Assembly (NCBI GenBank): GCA_025455885.1
Contig: JALOLR010000006.1
Location: 101,884 to 165,883 of the forward strand
DNA length: 64,000 nucleotides
Source of the DNA: Acidimicrobiales bacterium
Lineage (GTDB): Bacteria; Actinomycetota; Acidimicrobiia; Acidimicrobiales; Acidimicrobilacustridaceae
Direction: 5' to 3'
Below the pieces are notes generated by a model. The model made no database searches. It saw nothing but the letters and a program-made list of their open reading frames with translations, and was not told where the DNA came from. Numbering within the stretch: position 1 is the first letter of the stretch; each line of letters opens with the position of its first letter. The position numbers and the translations under genes are program-made. Shown piece after piece: positions 9,379 to 20,325 of this stretch.

Positions 9379-10071
9379 TCAGCCCCCAGCCCGCTGCAGC
9401 CCTCGCCAGGCCTCGCGTTCGGCGACGGCGTTGCGGATCGGGTGGTCGGCGAGGAATGCCCGCACCGCCTCCGGGTCGATCCGGCAGAGGTCCCGGAGCG
9501 CCCAACCGATGGCCTTGGCCACGAAGAACTCCCGGTCGGACCAGTGCTCCCCGCAGAGCGCCAGCACGCGGGCGACGTCGGTGTCCTGCTTCCAGCCCCG
9601 CTGGTGGCCGATGGCGGCACGGATCAGCCAGCGGTCACCGGAACCCGACCAGCGGTCGACGAGCGGGTCGAGTGGGTACCGACGGCACAACGGGCTGACG
9701 GCGGCGTGCACCAGGCCGTCGACGGTGTCCCACCACGGCTTCGTCGTCAGCAGCTCCTCGACGTACCGGTCGCAGAACTGGTCGTCGGCGCGGCGCCGGT
9801 AGTGGTCGATCAGGTCGCAGGCGGCGTGGTGCAGCTCCCGTTCGGGGAGCGCCATCAGGCCGAGCGACGCGTCACCGAGCTCGTCGCTGGTCGGGTCCGC
9901 GAGTCCCTCCCAGGCGTGCCGCAGGGCGATGCGCCGGGGTCCCGCCGCCACCCCGAGGAACGGGGCGACGTCCTTCATGTAGGCCTGCATCTGCGGTGCC
10001 CGGCTCGGATCGGCGACGCGGCGCAACGCGGCGTCGGACCGCTCGACCACGTCCTCCGCCCACGTGCCCAC
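9379..10071 (-). CDS. DNA alkylation repair protein, AlkD-like (HEAT-like repeats)
   Basis: About 230 residues of the DNA_alkylation (AlkC/AlkD) family, which are base-excision glycosylases for bulky or cationic N-alkylated bases built from HEAT-like helical repeats. Family features are MQAYMKDVAPFLGV near the N-terminus, TTKPWWDTVD in the middle, and FFVAKAIGWALRD followed by a W/R-rich last helix. A GTG at 10080 is possible, but the GTG at 10071 (three codons in) sits seven bases after the -10 box TAGCGT, fitting the leaderless signature seen elsewhere here, so I prefer it. Its 3' end faces HNH1. The divergent neighbour is the ferritin-like hydrolase gene. Confidence 0.9.
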   Translation of the reverse strand: MGTWAEDVVERSDAALRRVADPSRAPQMQAYMKDVAPFLGVAAGPRRIALRHAWEGLADPTSDELGDASLGLMALPERELHHAACDLIDHYRRRADDQFCDRYVEELLTTKPWWDTVDGLVHAAVSPLCRRYPLDPLVDRWSGSGDRWLIRAAIGHQRGWKQDTDVARVLALCGEHWSDREFFVAKAIGWALRDLCRIDPEAVRAFLADHPIRNAVAEREAWRGLQRAGG

Positions 10072-10073
10072 CT

Positions 10074-10094
10074 GCCTCACGCTAGGGGTGAGGC
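10074..10094. promoter_or_regulatory. Palindrome over the alkD start and its -10 box
   Basis: GCCTCAC (10074-10080) and GTGAGGC (10088-10094) are a perfect inverted repeat with a seven-base centre. The minus-strand -10 box TAGCGT (complement of 10079-10084) lies inside it and the preferred alkD start is seven bases downstream. The symmetry over a promoter suggests an operator. It is not an SOS box. Confidence 0.45.
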
Positions 10095-10150
10095 GCGACC
10101 GTCGCCCACCATCGGTTCAGAAGGGGCCCGGACCTGCCGACGAAGGTGAG

Positions 10151-10990
10151 GTGTCCAGTGCGCCGCTCCTCGTCGAACGGCGCGTGCGGTTCGACCTCCC
10201 TGCCGATCTCGAGCCGGGCTGGAACCCCACGAGGCCCGAGCTGTCCTACGCCATGGACGCCGTGTCGCTGCTCATGCCCTACGCCGAGCCGTACTTCGTG
10301 GCCACCGTGCGCGCCGCCGTTCCCGATCTGGACCCGGAGCTGGCCGCCACGACCCGAGCGTTCTGCCACCAGGAGGCCCGCCACCACGCCCAGCACCGCC
10401 GCTTCAACGACCTCATCGCGGCTCGGGCCCCGGGCATCCGACGCCTGGAGGGGTGGATGGCCCGGACCTACGCCTGGCTGGCCCGCACCCGCAGCCCGCG
10501 CTTCAACCTGGCCTTCGCCGCCGGGTCGGAGACGATCGCCTTCTCCATCGCCCGGTGGTCCGAGCGCCACCACGAGACCCTCTTCGGCGGCGCCGATCCC
10601 CAGGTCGGCGCGCTGTTCCTGTGGCACCTCGCCGAGGAGGTCGAGCACAAGAGCGTGGCCTTCGACGTGTACCAGGCCGTCGACGGGTCCCGGCTGCGCT
10701 ACGCCGTCGCCACCACGCTGACCTTCGCCATCCTGGCGTGGTTCACGGTCCTGTCGGTGCTCACGCTCATGTTCGGCTCCGGGCGCTGGCGGTCGCCGGT
10801 GGCGTGGTGCCGCCTGGTGGTCGCGGCGTTCAGCATCGCCTTCGTCACGCTGCCCGACATGGTCGTCTCGGCCATGCCCGGCCACCACCCCGACGACCTC
10901 GTCGACCCCGAGTGGCTGGTCACATGGTTGCGCCACTTCGACCCGGCCACGGGCACCGTCCCCCTCCTCGACGGCCAGACGCCGGCCTGA
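10151..10990 (+). CDS. Predicted metal-dependent hydrolase (COG3687/PF10118-type, ferritin-like)
   Basis: 279 residues from the GTG at 10151, which follows GAAGGTGAG; an in-frame ATG at 10064 would overlap the divergent gene and is less likely. The core has the acidic/histidine pattern of the family: CHQEARHHAQHRRFN (about residue 75), GSETIAFSIARW in the middle and FLWHLAEEVEHKSVAFDVY (about 160), which is consistent with a di-metal four-helix bundle. Two hydrophobic helices follow (TLTFAILAWFTVLSVLTLMF and VVAAFSIAFVTL), so it may be membrane associated. Substrate unknown. It stands alone between the repair gene and the aldo/keto reductase gene. Confidence 0.8.
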   Translation: MSSAPLLVERRVRFDLPADLEPGWNPTRPELSYAMDAVSLLMPYAEPYFVATVRAAVPDLDPELAATTRAFCHQEARHHAQHRRFNDLIAARAPGIRRLEGWMARTYAWLARTRSPRFNLAFAAGSETIAFSIARWSERHHETLFGGADPQVGALFLWHLAEEVEHKSVAFDVYQAVDGSRLRYAVATTLTFAILAWFTVLSVLTLMFGSGRWRSPVAWCRLVVAAFSIAFVTLPDMVVSAMPGHHPDDLVDPEWLVTWLRHFDPATGTVPLLDGQTPA

Positions 10991-11046
10991 GCCGGCCGAC
11001 CCCGCCGCCGGTACGGTGGCCCGGTCGTCGACGAGGGGGAACGAAC

Positions 11047-12081
11047 GTGCACTACCGGAGGCTCGGCCGAACCGGCCTGGAGGTCAGCCCGCTCTGCCTG
11101 GGCGCCATGATGTTCGGGGCGTGGGGCAACCCCGACCACGACGACTCGATCGCCGTCGTCCACGCGGCCCTCGATGCCGGCATCAACTTCATCGACACCG
11201 CCGACGTGTACTCGGCCGGCGAGAGCGAGGAGATCGTCGGTCGGGCCATCGCCGGTCGACGCGACGAGGTGGTGCTGGCCACCAAGTTCTACGCGCCGAT
11301 GGGGGAGGGGCCGAACCGCAGCGGGGCCTCGCGGTACTGGATCATGAAGGAGGTCGAGAGCTCGTTGCGCAGGCTCGGCACCGACCACATCGACCTGTAC
11401 CAGGTCCACCGCCCCGACCCGCGCCTCGACGTCGAGGAGACGCTGGGCGCCCTCACCGACCTCGTCCGCCAGGGCAAGGTGCGCTACATCGGCAGCTCGA
11501 CCTTCCCGGCGTCGGAGATCGTCGAGGCCCAGTGGGCCGCCGAGCGCCGCAACCTGGAGCGCTTCGTCTGCGAGCAGCCGCCCTACTCGATCCTCGTGCG
11601 GGGCATCGAGGCCGACGTGCTGCCGACCTGCCGGCGCCACGGGATGGGGGTCATCCCGTGGAGCCCCCTCGCCGGAGGATGGCTCTCCGGTCGCTGGCGC
11701 AAGGGCGGTGTCGACCCCGAGAGCCGTCGGGCCAGCCGTGTGCCCGACCGCTACGACCTCTCGGTGCCCGGCAACCAGGCCAAGCTCGACGCCGCCGACG
11801 CGCTGGCCGACCTCGCCGAGGAGGCCGGCCTCTCGCTCGTGCACCTCGCCGTGGCCTGGGTCATCGGGAACCCGGCCGTGACCTCGGCCATCATCGGGCC
11901 CCGCACGATGGAGCAGCTCAGCAGCCAGCTGGGGGCCGCCGACGTGCAGCTCACCGCCGATGTGCTCGACCGGATCGACGAGATCGTGCCGCCGGCCACG
12001 AACTTCACATGGGCCGACGCCGGCTACACGCCCCCGATGGTGGCCGACCCCCGGGAGCGGCGGCGCCCCCTCCGGCCCTAA
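11047..12081 (+). CDS. Aldo/keto reductase
   Basis: 344 residues, (beta/alpha)8-barrel NADPH-dependent oxidoreductase. It opens YRRLGRTGLEVSPLCLGAMMFG. The catalytic tetrad is visible as D and Y in FIDTADVYSAGESE, K in VVLATKFY and H in LYQVHRPDP. The C-terminal cofactor segment is AIIGPRTMEQL. It starts with GTG behind GAGGGGGAACGAAC; the longer upstream frame through the previous gene is a shadow. It resembles the YajO/PhnC-like AKR group; the physiological substrate cannot be read from the sequence. A -10-like TACGGT lies about 35 bases upstream. The next gene, metY, has its own promoter. Confidence 0.93.
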   Translation: MHYRRLGRTGLEVSPLCLGAMMFGAWGNPDHDDSIAVVHAALDAGINFIDTADVYSAGESEEIVGRAIAGRRDEVVLATKFYAPMGEGPNRSGASRYWIMKEVESSLRRLGTDHIDLYQVHRPDPRLDVEETLGALTDLVRQGKVRYIGSSTFPASEIVEAQWAAERRNLERFVCEQPPYSILVRGIEADVLPTCRRHGMGVIPWSPLAGGWLSGRWRKGGVDPESRRASRVPDRYDLSVPGNQAKLDAADALADLAEEAGLSLVHLAVAWVIGNPAVTSAIIGPRTMEQLSSQLGAADVQLTADVLDRIDEIVPPATNFTWADAGYTPPMVADPRERRRPLRP

Positions 12082-12088
12082 AGTCGAC

Positions 12089-12118
12089 TTGGCAGGTCGG
12101 GATTCGGCGCCCTAGGCT
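12089..12118 (+). promoter_or_regulatory. Candidate metY promoter
   Basis: TTGGCA at 12089-12094, an 18-bp spacer and TAGGCT at 12113-12118. Transcription would start near 12125, giving a 40-base leader with GTGAGGAGAACC as ribosome binding site. That leader is too short for a SAM riboswitch. Confidence 0.55.
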
Positions 12119-12166
12119 CGGCGACCGCCGTCACACGACCGTCGTCGTGACCAGTGAGGAGAACCG

Positions 12167-13480
12167 ATGAGCGACCAGTGGGGCTTCGACACCCGTCAGA
12201 TCCACGCCGGGCAGGAGCCCGACCCCACCACGGGCGCGCGGGCGGTACCGATCTACCAGACGACCTCGTACCAGTTCCGTGACACGACCCACGCCGCCAA
12301 CCTCTTCGCGCTGGCGGAGATGGGCAACATCTACACCCGCATCATGAACCCCACGCAGGGGGTCTTCGAGGCGCGGATCGCCAGCCTCGAGGGGGCGACC
12401 CAGACCGCCGTCGGCATCCCCGGCGCACTGGCGGTGGCCTCGGGCCAGGCGGCCGAGACCATGGCCATCATGAACCTCGCCGAGGCGGGCAGCCACGTCG
12501 TGGCCTCTGCCGCCCTGTACGGCGGCACCTACAACCTCCTGCACTACACGCTGCCCAAGTTCGGCATCGACGTCACCTTCCTCGACGACCCGGACGACCT
12601 CGATGCCTGGCGCAAGGCCGTCCAGCCCAACACGAAGGCCTTCTACGGCGAGACCATCGGCAACCCCCGCAACGACGTCCTCGACATCGAGGGCGTCGCC
12701 GGCGTGGCCCACGAGGTCGGGGTGCCGCTCATCGTCGACAACACCGTCGCCTCCCCGTGGCTGATCCGCCCGCTGGAGTGGGGCGCCGACATCGTCGTGC
12801 ACTCCGCCACGAAGTTCATCGGCGGCCACGGCACGTCGATCGGCGGGGTCATCGTCGACGGGGGGAGCTTCGACTTCTCCGCGAACGACAAGTTCCCGAT
12901 GTTCACCGAGCCCGACCCGAGCTACCACGGCCTCACCTACTGGCCGGCGCTCGGACCCGGGTCCTACGTCATCAAGGCACGGGTGCAGCTGCTGCGCGAC
13001 ATGGGGGCGGCCATCACGCCGTTCAACTCGTTCCTGTTCCTCCAGGGCCTCGAGACGCTGAGCCTGCGGATGGAGCGGCACAACGCCAACGCCCGGGCCG
13101 TCGCCGACCACCTCGCCGGACACGCCCAGGTCGAGTCGGTGCAGTACGCCGGGCTGGCGAGCTCCCCCTGGCACGAGCTGGCCACCCGCTACACCGGCGG
13201 CAGGGGCTACGGCTCGGTGCCGGCCTTCGTGATCGCCGGCGGCAAGGAGGCCGGCCAGAAGTTCGTCGAGGCGCTCGAGCTGCACAGCCACGTCGCCAAC
13301 ATCGGCGACGTGCGCAGCCTGGCCATCCACCCGGCCAGCACCACCCACTCCCAGCTCACCGAGGTCGAGCAGGTCTCCACCGGCGTCGAGCCGGGCCTCG
13401 TCCGGCTCTCGGTGGGACTCGAGAACGTCGAGGACATCATCGCCGACCTCGACAAGGGGTTCGCGGCAGCCGCCGGCTGA
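12167..13480 (+). CDS. metY: O-acetylhomoserine sulfhydrylase / aminocarboxypropyltransferase
   Basis: 437 residues, the typical length of this PLP enzyme, which makes homocysteine from O-acetylhomoserine and sulfide. It opens DTRQIHAGQEPDPTTGARAVPIYQTTSY; characteristic segments are NIYTRIMNPTQGVFE (phosphate-binding tyrosine/arginine) and HSATKFIGGHGTSIGGV with the PLP lysine at about residue 216. The C-terminus has RSLAIHPASTTHSQL and VRLSVGLEN. The insertion VDGGSFDFSANDKFPMF separates it from cystathionine gamma-synthase and favours MetY. ATG with a strong AGGAGA site. A monocistronic unit with its own promoter is likely. Confidence 0.95.
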   Translation: MSDQWGFDTRQIHAGQEPDPTTGARAVPIYQTTSYQFRDTTHAANLFALAEMGNIYTRIMNPTQGVFEARIASLEGATQTAVGIPGALAVASGQAAETMAIMNLAEAGSHVVASAALYGGTYNLLHYTLPKFGIDVTFLDDPDDLDAWRKAVQPNTKAFYGETIGNPRNDVLDIEGVAGVAHEVGVPLIVDNTVASPWLIRPLEWGADIVVHSATKFIGGHGTSIGGVIVDGGSFDFSANDKFPMFTEPDPSYHGLTYWPALGPGSYVIKARVQLLRDMGAAITPFNSFLFLQGLETLSLRMERHNANARAVADHLAGHAQVESVQYAGLASSPWHELATRYTGGRGYGSVPAFVIAGGKEAGQKFVEALELHSHVANIGDVRSLAIHPASTTHSQLTEVEQVSTGVEPGLVRLSVGLENVEDIIADLDKGFAAAAG

Positions 13481-13577
13481 CCGAGCGGGACGGGGGGACG
13501 GCCGGCCCGCGGCGCCTACGCTCCGGCGTGCGCCGTGGGCCGGTCCGCGCCCGGGCATCCGACGAAGGGGAGCACAA

Positions 13578-14348
13578 GTGCCGGTGTCGTTCGATTTCTC
13601 GGGCAAGGTCGTGATCGTGACCGGGGCCACCAAGGGCCTCGGCCGGGCCATGGCCGACGGCTTCGCGGCCAGCGGCGGGTCGGTCGTGGTGGTCAGCCGC
13701 AAGCAGGACCTCTGCGACCGGGTGGCGGCCGAGCTCGGCGAGCGCCACGGGGCGGCGGTCATGGGTCGGGCCTGCCACATGGGCGACTGGGACGAGATCC
13801 CGAAGCTCGTGGACGACGTCGTCGAGCGCTTCGGCCGCATCGACGTCGTGGTCAACAACGCCGGGATCAACCCCACGTCCGACCCCCTCGTCGACATCAG
13901 CCACGAGCTGTGGCGCAAGGTCTTCGCGGTGAACCTGGACGGCCCGTTGCGGCTCTCCACGTTGGCCGCCCCGATCATGCGTGACGGCGGAGGCGGCAGC
14001 ATCGTCAACATCTCCACCGTCGGCGCCTTCATCGGCGGGCCCGGCAACGGGTCCTACGGGGCCTCGAAGGCGGGCCTGCTCACGCTCACCAAGGTGATGG
14101 CCCAGGAGTGGGCCGAGTGGGGCATCCGCGTCAACGCCATCTGTCCGGGACCGATCCGCAGTGAGATGACCGAGGGCGCCGAGGCGGCGTTCCCCGGCTT
14201 CTACGAGCGCGCCGGCTCGGCGACGATGCTCAAGCGCGTCGCCGAGACCGAGGAGATCGTCGGGCCGGTGCTCTACCTCGCCGGCGACGCCTCGTCCTAC
14301 GTCACCGGGGAGTTCCACTCGGTGTCGGGGGGCATGCCGCGTGGATGA
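13578..14348 (+). CDS. Short-chain dehydrogenase/reductase (SDR)
   Basis: 256 residues, classical SDR. Cofactor motif TGATKGLG at about residues 15-22, NNAGIN at about 93, catalytic Ser in NISTVGAF and Tyr/Lys in SYGASKAGLLTLTK. GTG start behind GAAGGGGAGCACAA. A -10-like TACGCT lies at 13517-13522. The 3' end overlaps the next SDR gene by eight bases, so the two are probably co-transcribed and coupled. An NAD(P)-dependent 3-oxo/3-hydroxy substrate is expected from the family, but the exact one is unknown. Confidence 0.9.
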   Translation: MPVSFDFSGKVVIVTGATKGLGRAMADGFAASGGSVVVVSRKQDLCDRVAAELGERHGAAVMGRACHMGDWDEIPKLVDDVVERFGRIDVVVNNAGINPTSDPLVDISHELWRKVFAVNLDGPLRLSTLAAPIMRDGGGGSIVNISTVGAFIGGPGNGSYGASKAGLLTLTKVMAQEWAEWGIRVNAICPGPIRSEMTEGAEAAFPGFYERAGSATMLKRVAETEEIVGPVLYLAGDASSYVTGEFHSVSGGMPRG

Positions 14349-15306
14349 CGGTCCCGTGGTCCCTCTCGTCTTCGACGGTGAGGTGGCCGTGGTGACCGGG
14401 GCGGCCGGAGGGCTCGGCCGGGCCCATGCCCTCCTCCTCGCCGAGCGGGGATGCCGGGTGGTGGTCAACGACGTCGGCCTCCCCCACGGTGACGACGTGC
14501 CCTCGGCGGCGACCGTCGTCGCCGAGATCGTGGCCGCCGGGGGCGAGGCCACGACCGACAGCCACGACGTCGTGACCGACGGTGCGGCCGTCGTCGACAC
14601 GGCGCTGGGCGCCTACGGCCGGGTCGACATCGTGGTCAACAACGCCGGCATCGGGGCCGGCGGCCCGATCGGGCCGGGAGTCGAGGCCCGGTGGCGCCCG
14701 ACGATCGACGTCACGCTGCGGGGCTCGATCGCCGTCACCGCGGCCGCCTGGCCCCACCTCGCGGCCGCTCCCGCCGGCCGCGTCGTGATGACCTCGTCGC
14801 CGTCGATGTTCGGGGCCTCGACCACCCCGCCGTACTCGGCGGCGAAGTCGGCGCTCTACGGCCTCACCCGGTCGCTCGCCGGGCAGGGGCGGCGCGACGG
14901 CATCGGCGTGAACGCGATCATGCCGTCGGCGTGGACCCGCCTGACCCGCTCCCTCCCGGCGGGGCCGATGGCCGAGCTGTTCGCCGCCCGGTACCCGCCC
15001 GAGGACGTGGCGTCGTTCGTGGCGTGGCTGTGCCATCCGAGCTGCACCGTGTCGGGCGAGTCGTTCTCGGTCGGCGCCGGGCGGGCGGCACGTGTGGTGC
15101 TCGGTGAGAACCGGGGCGTGGTGCTCGAGGACCGGGAGCCGGCTCGCTGGGCGGCCGCCGTCGACGAGCTGATGGCCACCGACGAGGTGGTGTTCCCCCG
15201 CTCGATGAACGACGAGGTCACCTGGCAGGCCCACACCCTGGGTGGCGACCTCCCCGAGGCGCTGGCTCCCGGAGGGGCGCTCCACTGGGCGCGTCGGCCC
15301 CGCTGA
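14341..15306 (+). CDS. SDR family oxidoreductase with extended C-terminus
   Basis: 321 residues. The first 230 form a classical SDR fold (TGAAGGLG, VVVNDVGLPHGDD, VNNAGIGAG, catalytic Ser in MTSSPSMFG and YSAAKSALYGLTR). The VVVNDVG strand end and the longer C-terminal part (PARWAAAVDELMATDEVVFP) are like the hydroxyacyl-CoA dehydrogenase domains of peroxisomal-type multifunctional enzymes, so a 3-hydroxyacyl-CoA substrate is possible. GTG start inside the end of the preceding SDR gene, an eight-base overlap. It is convergent with serC. Confidence 0.88.
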   Translation: MDDGPVVPLVFDGEVAVVTGAAGGLGRAHALLLAERGCRVVVNDVGLPHGDDVPSAATVVAEIVAAGGEATTDSHDVVTDGAAVVDTALGAYGRVDIVVNNAGIGAGGPIGPGVEARWRPTIDVTLRGSIAVTAAAWPHLAAAPAGRVVMTSSPSMFGASTTPPYSAAKSALYGLTRSLAGQGRRDGIGVNAIMPSAWTRLTRSLPAGPMAELFAARYPPEDVASFVAWLCHPSCTVSGESFSVGAGRAARVVLGENRGVVLEDREPARWAAAVDELMATDEVVFPRSMNDEVTWQAHTLGGDLPEALAPGGALHWARRPR

Positions 15307-15316
15307 ACCGGTCGGC

Positions 15317-17761
<2,445 letters not shown>

Positions 17762-17765
<4 letters not shown>

Positions 17766-19798
17766 CCGAGGTCGTCCCTCACGGGTCGTGGTCCTCGCCG
17801 ATCACCCCGGCGGCGATCGTGGCCCGGTCGGCGTCGATCGGCGAGCTGGCGGTCGGCCCGGTCGGGGTGTGGTGGGCCGAGGGGCGCCCTGAGGAGGGCG
17901 GTCGGGTGCAGCTGGTCCGCCAGGGCGCCGACGGCACCCCGGTCGACATGCTCCCCGAGGGGTTCTCGGCCCGGACCCGGGTCCACGAGTACGGCGGCGG
18001 GGCCTGGTACCTGCACGGTCCCGATGTCGTGTTCGCCAACTGGGCGGACCAGCGCCTGTACCGCCTCGACGGCGGCACCGACGCCCCGATACCGCTGACG
18101 CCCGAGCCGGCCATCCCGATGGGCGACCGCTACGCCGACGGCCGACCCACCGCCGACGGTCGATGGTGGGTGTGCGTCCGCGAGCGTCACCACACCGAGG
18201 GCGAGCCGAGCAACGAGATCGTGGCGGTGGCCCTGCGCCCTCGCGGTGAGCCCGGTGAACCGATCGTGCTCGTGTCGGGCTCGGACTTCGTGGCCGGTCC
18301 CCGGCCCAGCCCGGACGGACGGTTCCTCGCCTTCTTCCGCTGGAACCACCCCGACCTGCCGTGGGACGGCACCGAGCTGTGCGTGGTCACCCTCGACGAC
18401 GGCCCGGACCGCCAGGAGGACCTCGCGGCGGGGCCGGTCGTGGTGCTGGCCGGCGGGCGCGACGAGTCGATCAGCCAGCCCGAGTGGACGCCCGACGGTT
18501 CGCTGCTGTTCGTCTCCGACCGGACCAACTGGTGGAACCTCCACCGCCTCGACGCCGACGCCGTCGTCACGAGGGTGGCGGCCGGCCCGGGAGCGCCGCC
18601 GCCGGAGCCGCAGTCGGTGGCTCCCATCGAGGCCGAGGTCGGGGTGCCCCACTGGGTGTTCGACCAGTCGCGCTACGCCCTCCTCGCCGACGGCCGCATC
18701 CTGGTGGCGTACTTCCGGGACGGGCTCGACCACCTCGGGGTCGTCCCCGCCGGCGGGGGATCGGTCCTCCCGCTCGCTTCGGACGTCACGGCGTGGTCGT
18801 CGCTCCGCGGCTTCGGCGAGGGTGCCGTCGCCGTCGGCGCGTCACCGGTCACCGAGGCCACCGTGTACGCCCTCGACGTGCCGGCCGACGTCGACCCCGA
18901 CGGCACCACCCCCGTGGGCCACGCCGTCCTGCGCCCGCCCCGCGACCTCGGGGTCGCGCCCGAGTGGTTCTCACGGCCGCACCCGATCCTGTTCGCCACC
19001 ACCGGTGACCGGTTCGCCCACGCGCTCCACTACCCGCCGACCAGTCCCACCACGGTGGGCCCCGACGACGAGGCTCCTCCGCTGATCGTCATGATCCACG
19101 GCGGGCCGACGTCGGCCGCCCGTCCCCAGCTGAACCTGGGCGTGCAGTTCTGGACGTCACGAGGCTTCGGGGTCGTCGACGTCAACTACGGAGGCTCCAC
19201 CGGGTACGGCCGCAGCTACCGCCGCCGGCTCATCGGGGAGTGGGGCATCGTCGACGTCGACGACTGCGTCGGTGCCACCCGCTACCTGGTCGACCACGGC
19301 CACGCCGACCGGGACCGGCTCATCATCCGCGGCGGCAGCGCCGGCGGCTTCACCACGCTCGCCGCCCTCACGTTCCGGGAGGTCTTCGCGGCCGGCTGCT
19401 CGATGTACGGGGTGGCCGACCTCGAGGCCCTGGCCCGCGACACGCACAAGTTCGAGGCCCGCTACCTCGACTCGCTCGTCGGCCCCTACCCGGCCCGGCG
19501 TGACCTGTACGAGGAGCGCTCGCCGATCCACCACACCGACGAGCTCGAGTGCCCGCTGCTGGTGCTCCAGGGCCTGGAGGACGAGGTCGTGCCCCCCGCC
19601 CAGAGCGAGATGATCGTGGCGGCGCTGGCCGACAAGGGCGTGCCCCACGCCTATCTGGCCTTCGAGGGGGAGCAGCACGGCTTCCGCCGGGCGGAGACCA
19701 TCATCCGGGCCCTCGAGGCCGAGGCCTCGTTCTACGCCCAGGTCCTCGGTTTCGATCTCGCCGACGACATCGAGCCCCTCGACGTCGTCGGGCTCTGA
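17762..19798 (+). CDS. S9 family (prolyl oligopeptidase-like) serine peptidase
   Basis: 678 residues. Residues about 1-400 form a beta-propeller-like region (repeated [24 protein letters not shown]), and residues 420-670 an alpha/beta-hydrolase domain with oxyanion segment MIHGGPTS. The catalytic triad is Ser526 in GGSAGG, Asp607 in GLEDEVVPP and His639 in EQHGF. No signal peptide, so it is cytosolic. It is probably a dipeptidyl or acylaminoacyl peptidase; substrate unknown. ATGA overlap with the aminotransferase gene shows a two-gene operon. Confidence 0.93.
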
Positions 19799-19843
19799 GC
19801 CCCGGCCCTCAACGACGGCCGCGAACGTGCCGACGAACAGGGG

Positions 19844-20284
19844 GTGAGCCACGACCCTGACGCCGCCGAGGACGAAGTCGTGGCCGTCCTGGACGACGAA
19901 GCCGCCGCCCGACCCGTCGTCGAAGCCCTCCTCCTGGCCGGCCTCGGACCCTCGACGCGCCCCGGGCCCGACGGGACGGTGGAGGTGACGGTGGTCGCCG
20001 GTCAGGGCCCGCGGGCCGTCGAGGTCCTCGCCGCACCCGACCCCGACCCCGGTCCGTTCGCCGACGTCCTCCCCGAGGCGGACGGGGTGCGTGGCCCGGA
20101 GTGGTCTTCCGAGCCGGCCGGGACGGCGGCCCGCGAAGCCCGCCGCCGGGCCCGGGAGGTCGACGGCGGGGAGGCGCCCGGCCCCCGCTACGGCATCGTG
20201 CGGGTCCTGCTGCTCTTCGCCGTCGCCATGGTCGTCATCCCCGCCCTGGCCTTCTACATCAGCTTCAAGGCCTCCGGGGGCTGA
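19844..20284 (+). CDS. Uncharacterised acidic protein with C-terminal membrane helix
   Basis: 146 residues, not recognised. Residues 1-110 are acidic and Ala/Pro-rich with a small alternating segment (EVVAVLDDEAAARPVVEALLLAGLGP) that could be a ferredoxin-like alpha/beta unit. Residues about 118-140 (VRVLLLFAVAMVVIPALAFYI) are a single membrane helix close to the C-terminus, a tail-anchor arrangement. GTG start at 19844 behind GAACAGGG. It is 45 bases after the peptidase gene and 41 before serA, all in the same direction. Coding is supported by length, codon style and a clean fit between neighbours. Confidence 0.6.
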   Translation: MSHDPDAAEDEVVAVLDDEAAARPVVEALLLAGLGPSTRPGPDGTVEVTVVAGQGPRAVEVLAAPDPDPGPFADVLPEADGVRGPEWSSEPAGTAAREARRRAREVDGGEAPGPRYGIVRVLLLFAVAMVVIPALAFYISFKASGG

Positions 20285-20325
20285 CGGTCGGGACCCGCCG
20301 GAGCCGGCCGTAGGATCGTCCCCCT

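Noticed and set aside
10064..10150. Upstream ATG for the ferritin-like hydrolase
   Set aside because: It would overlap the start of the divergent alkD gene, and the encoded residues are Arg/Pro-rich and unlike the family.
12082..12166. SAM riboswitch before metY
   Set aside because: The predicted leader is only about 40 bases, too short for SAM-I or SAM-II with aptamer and expression platform.
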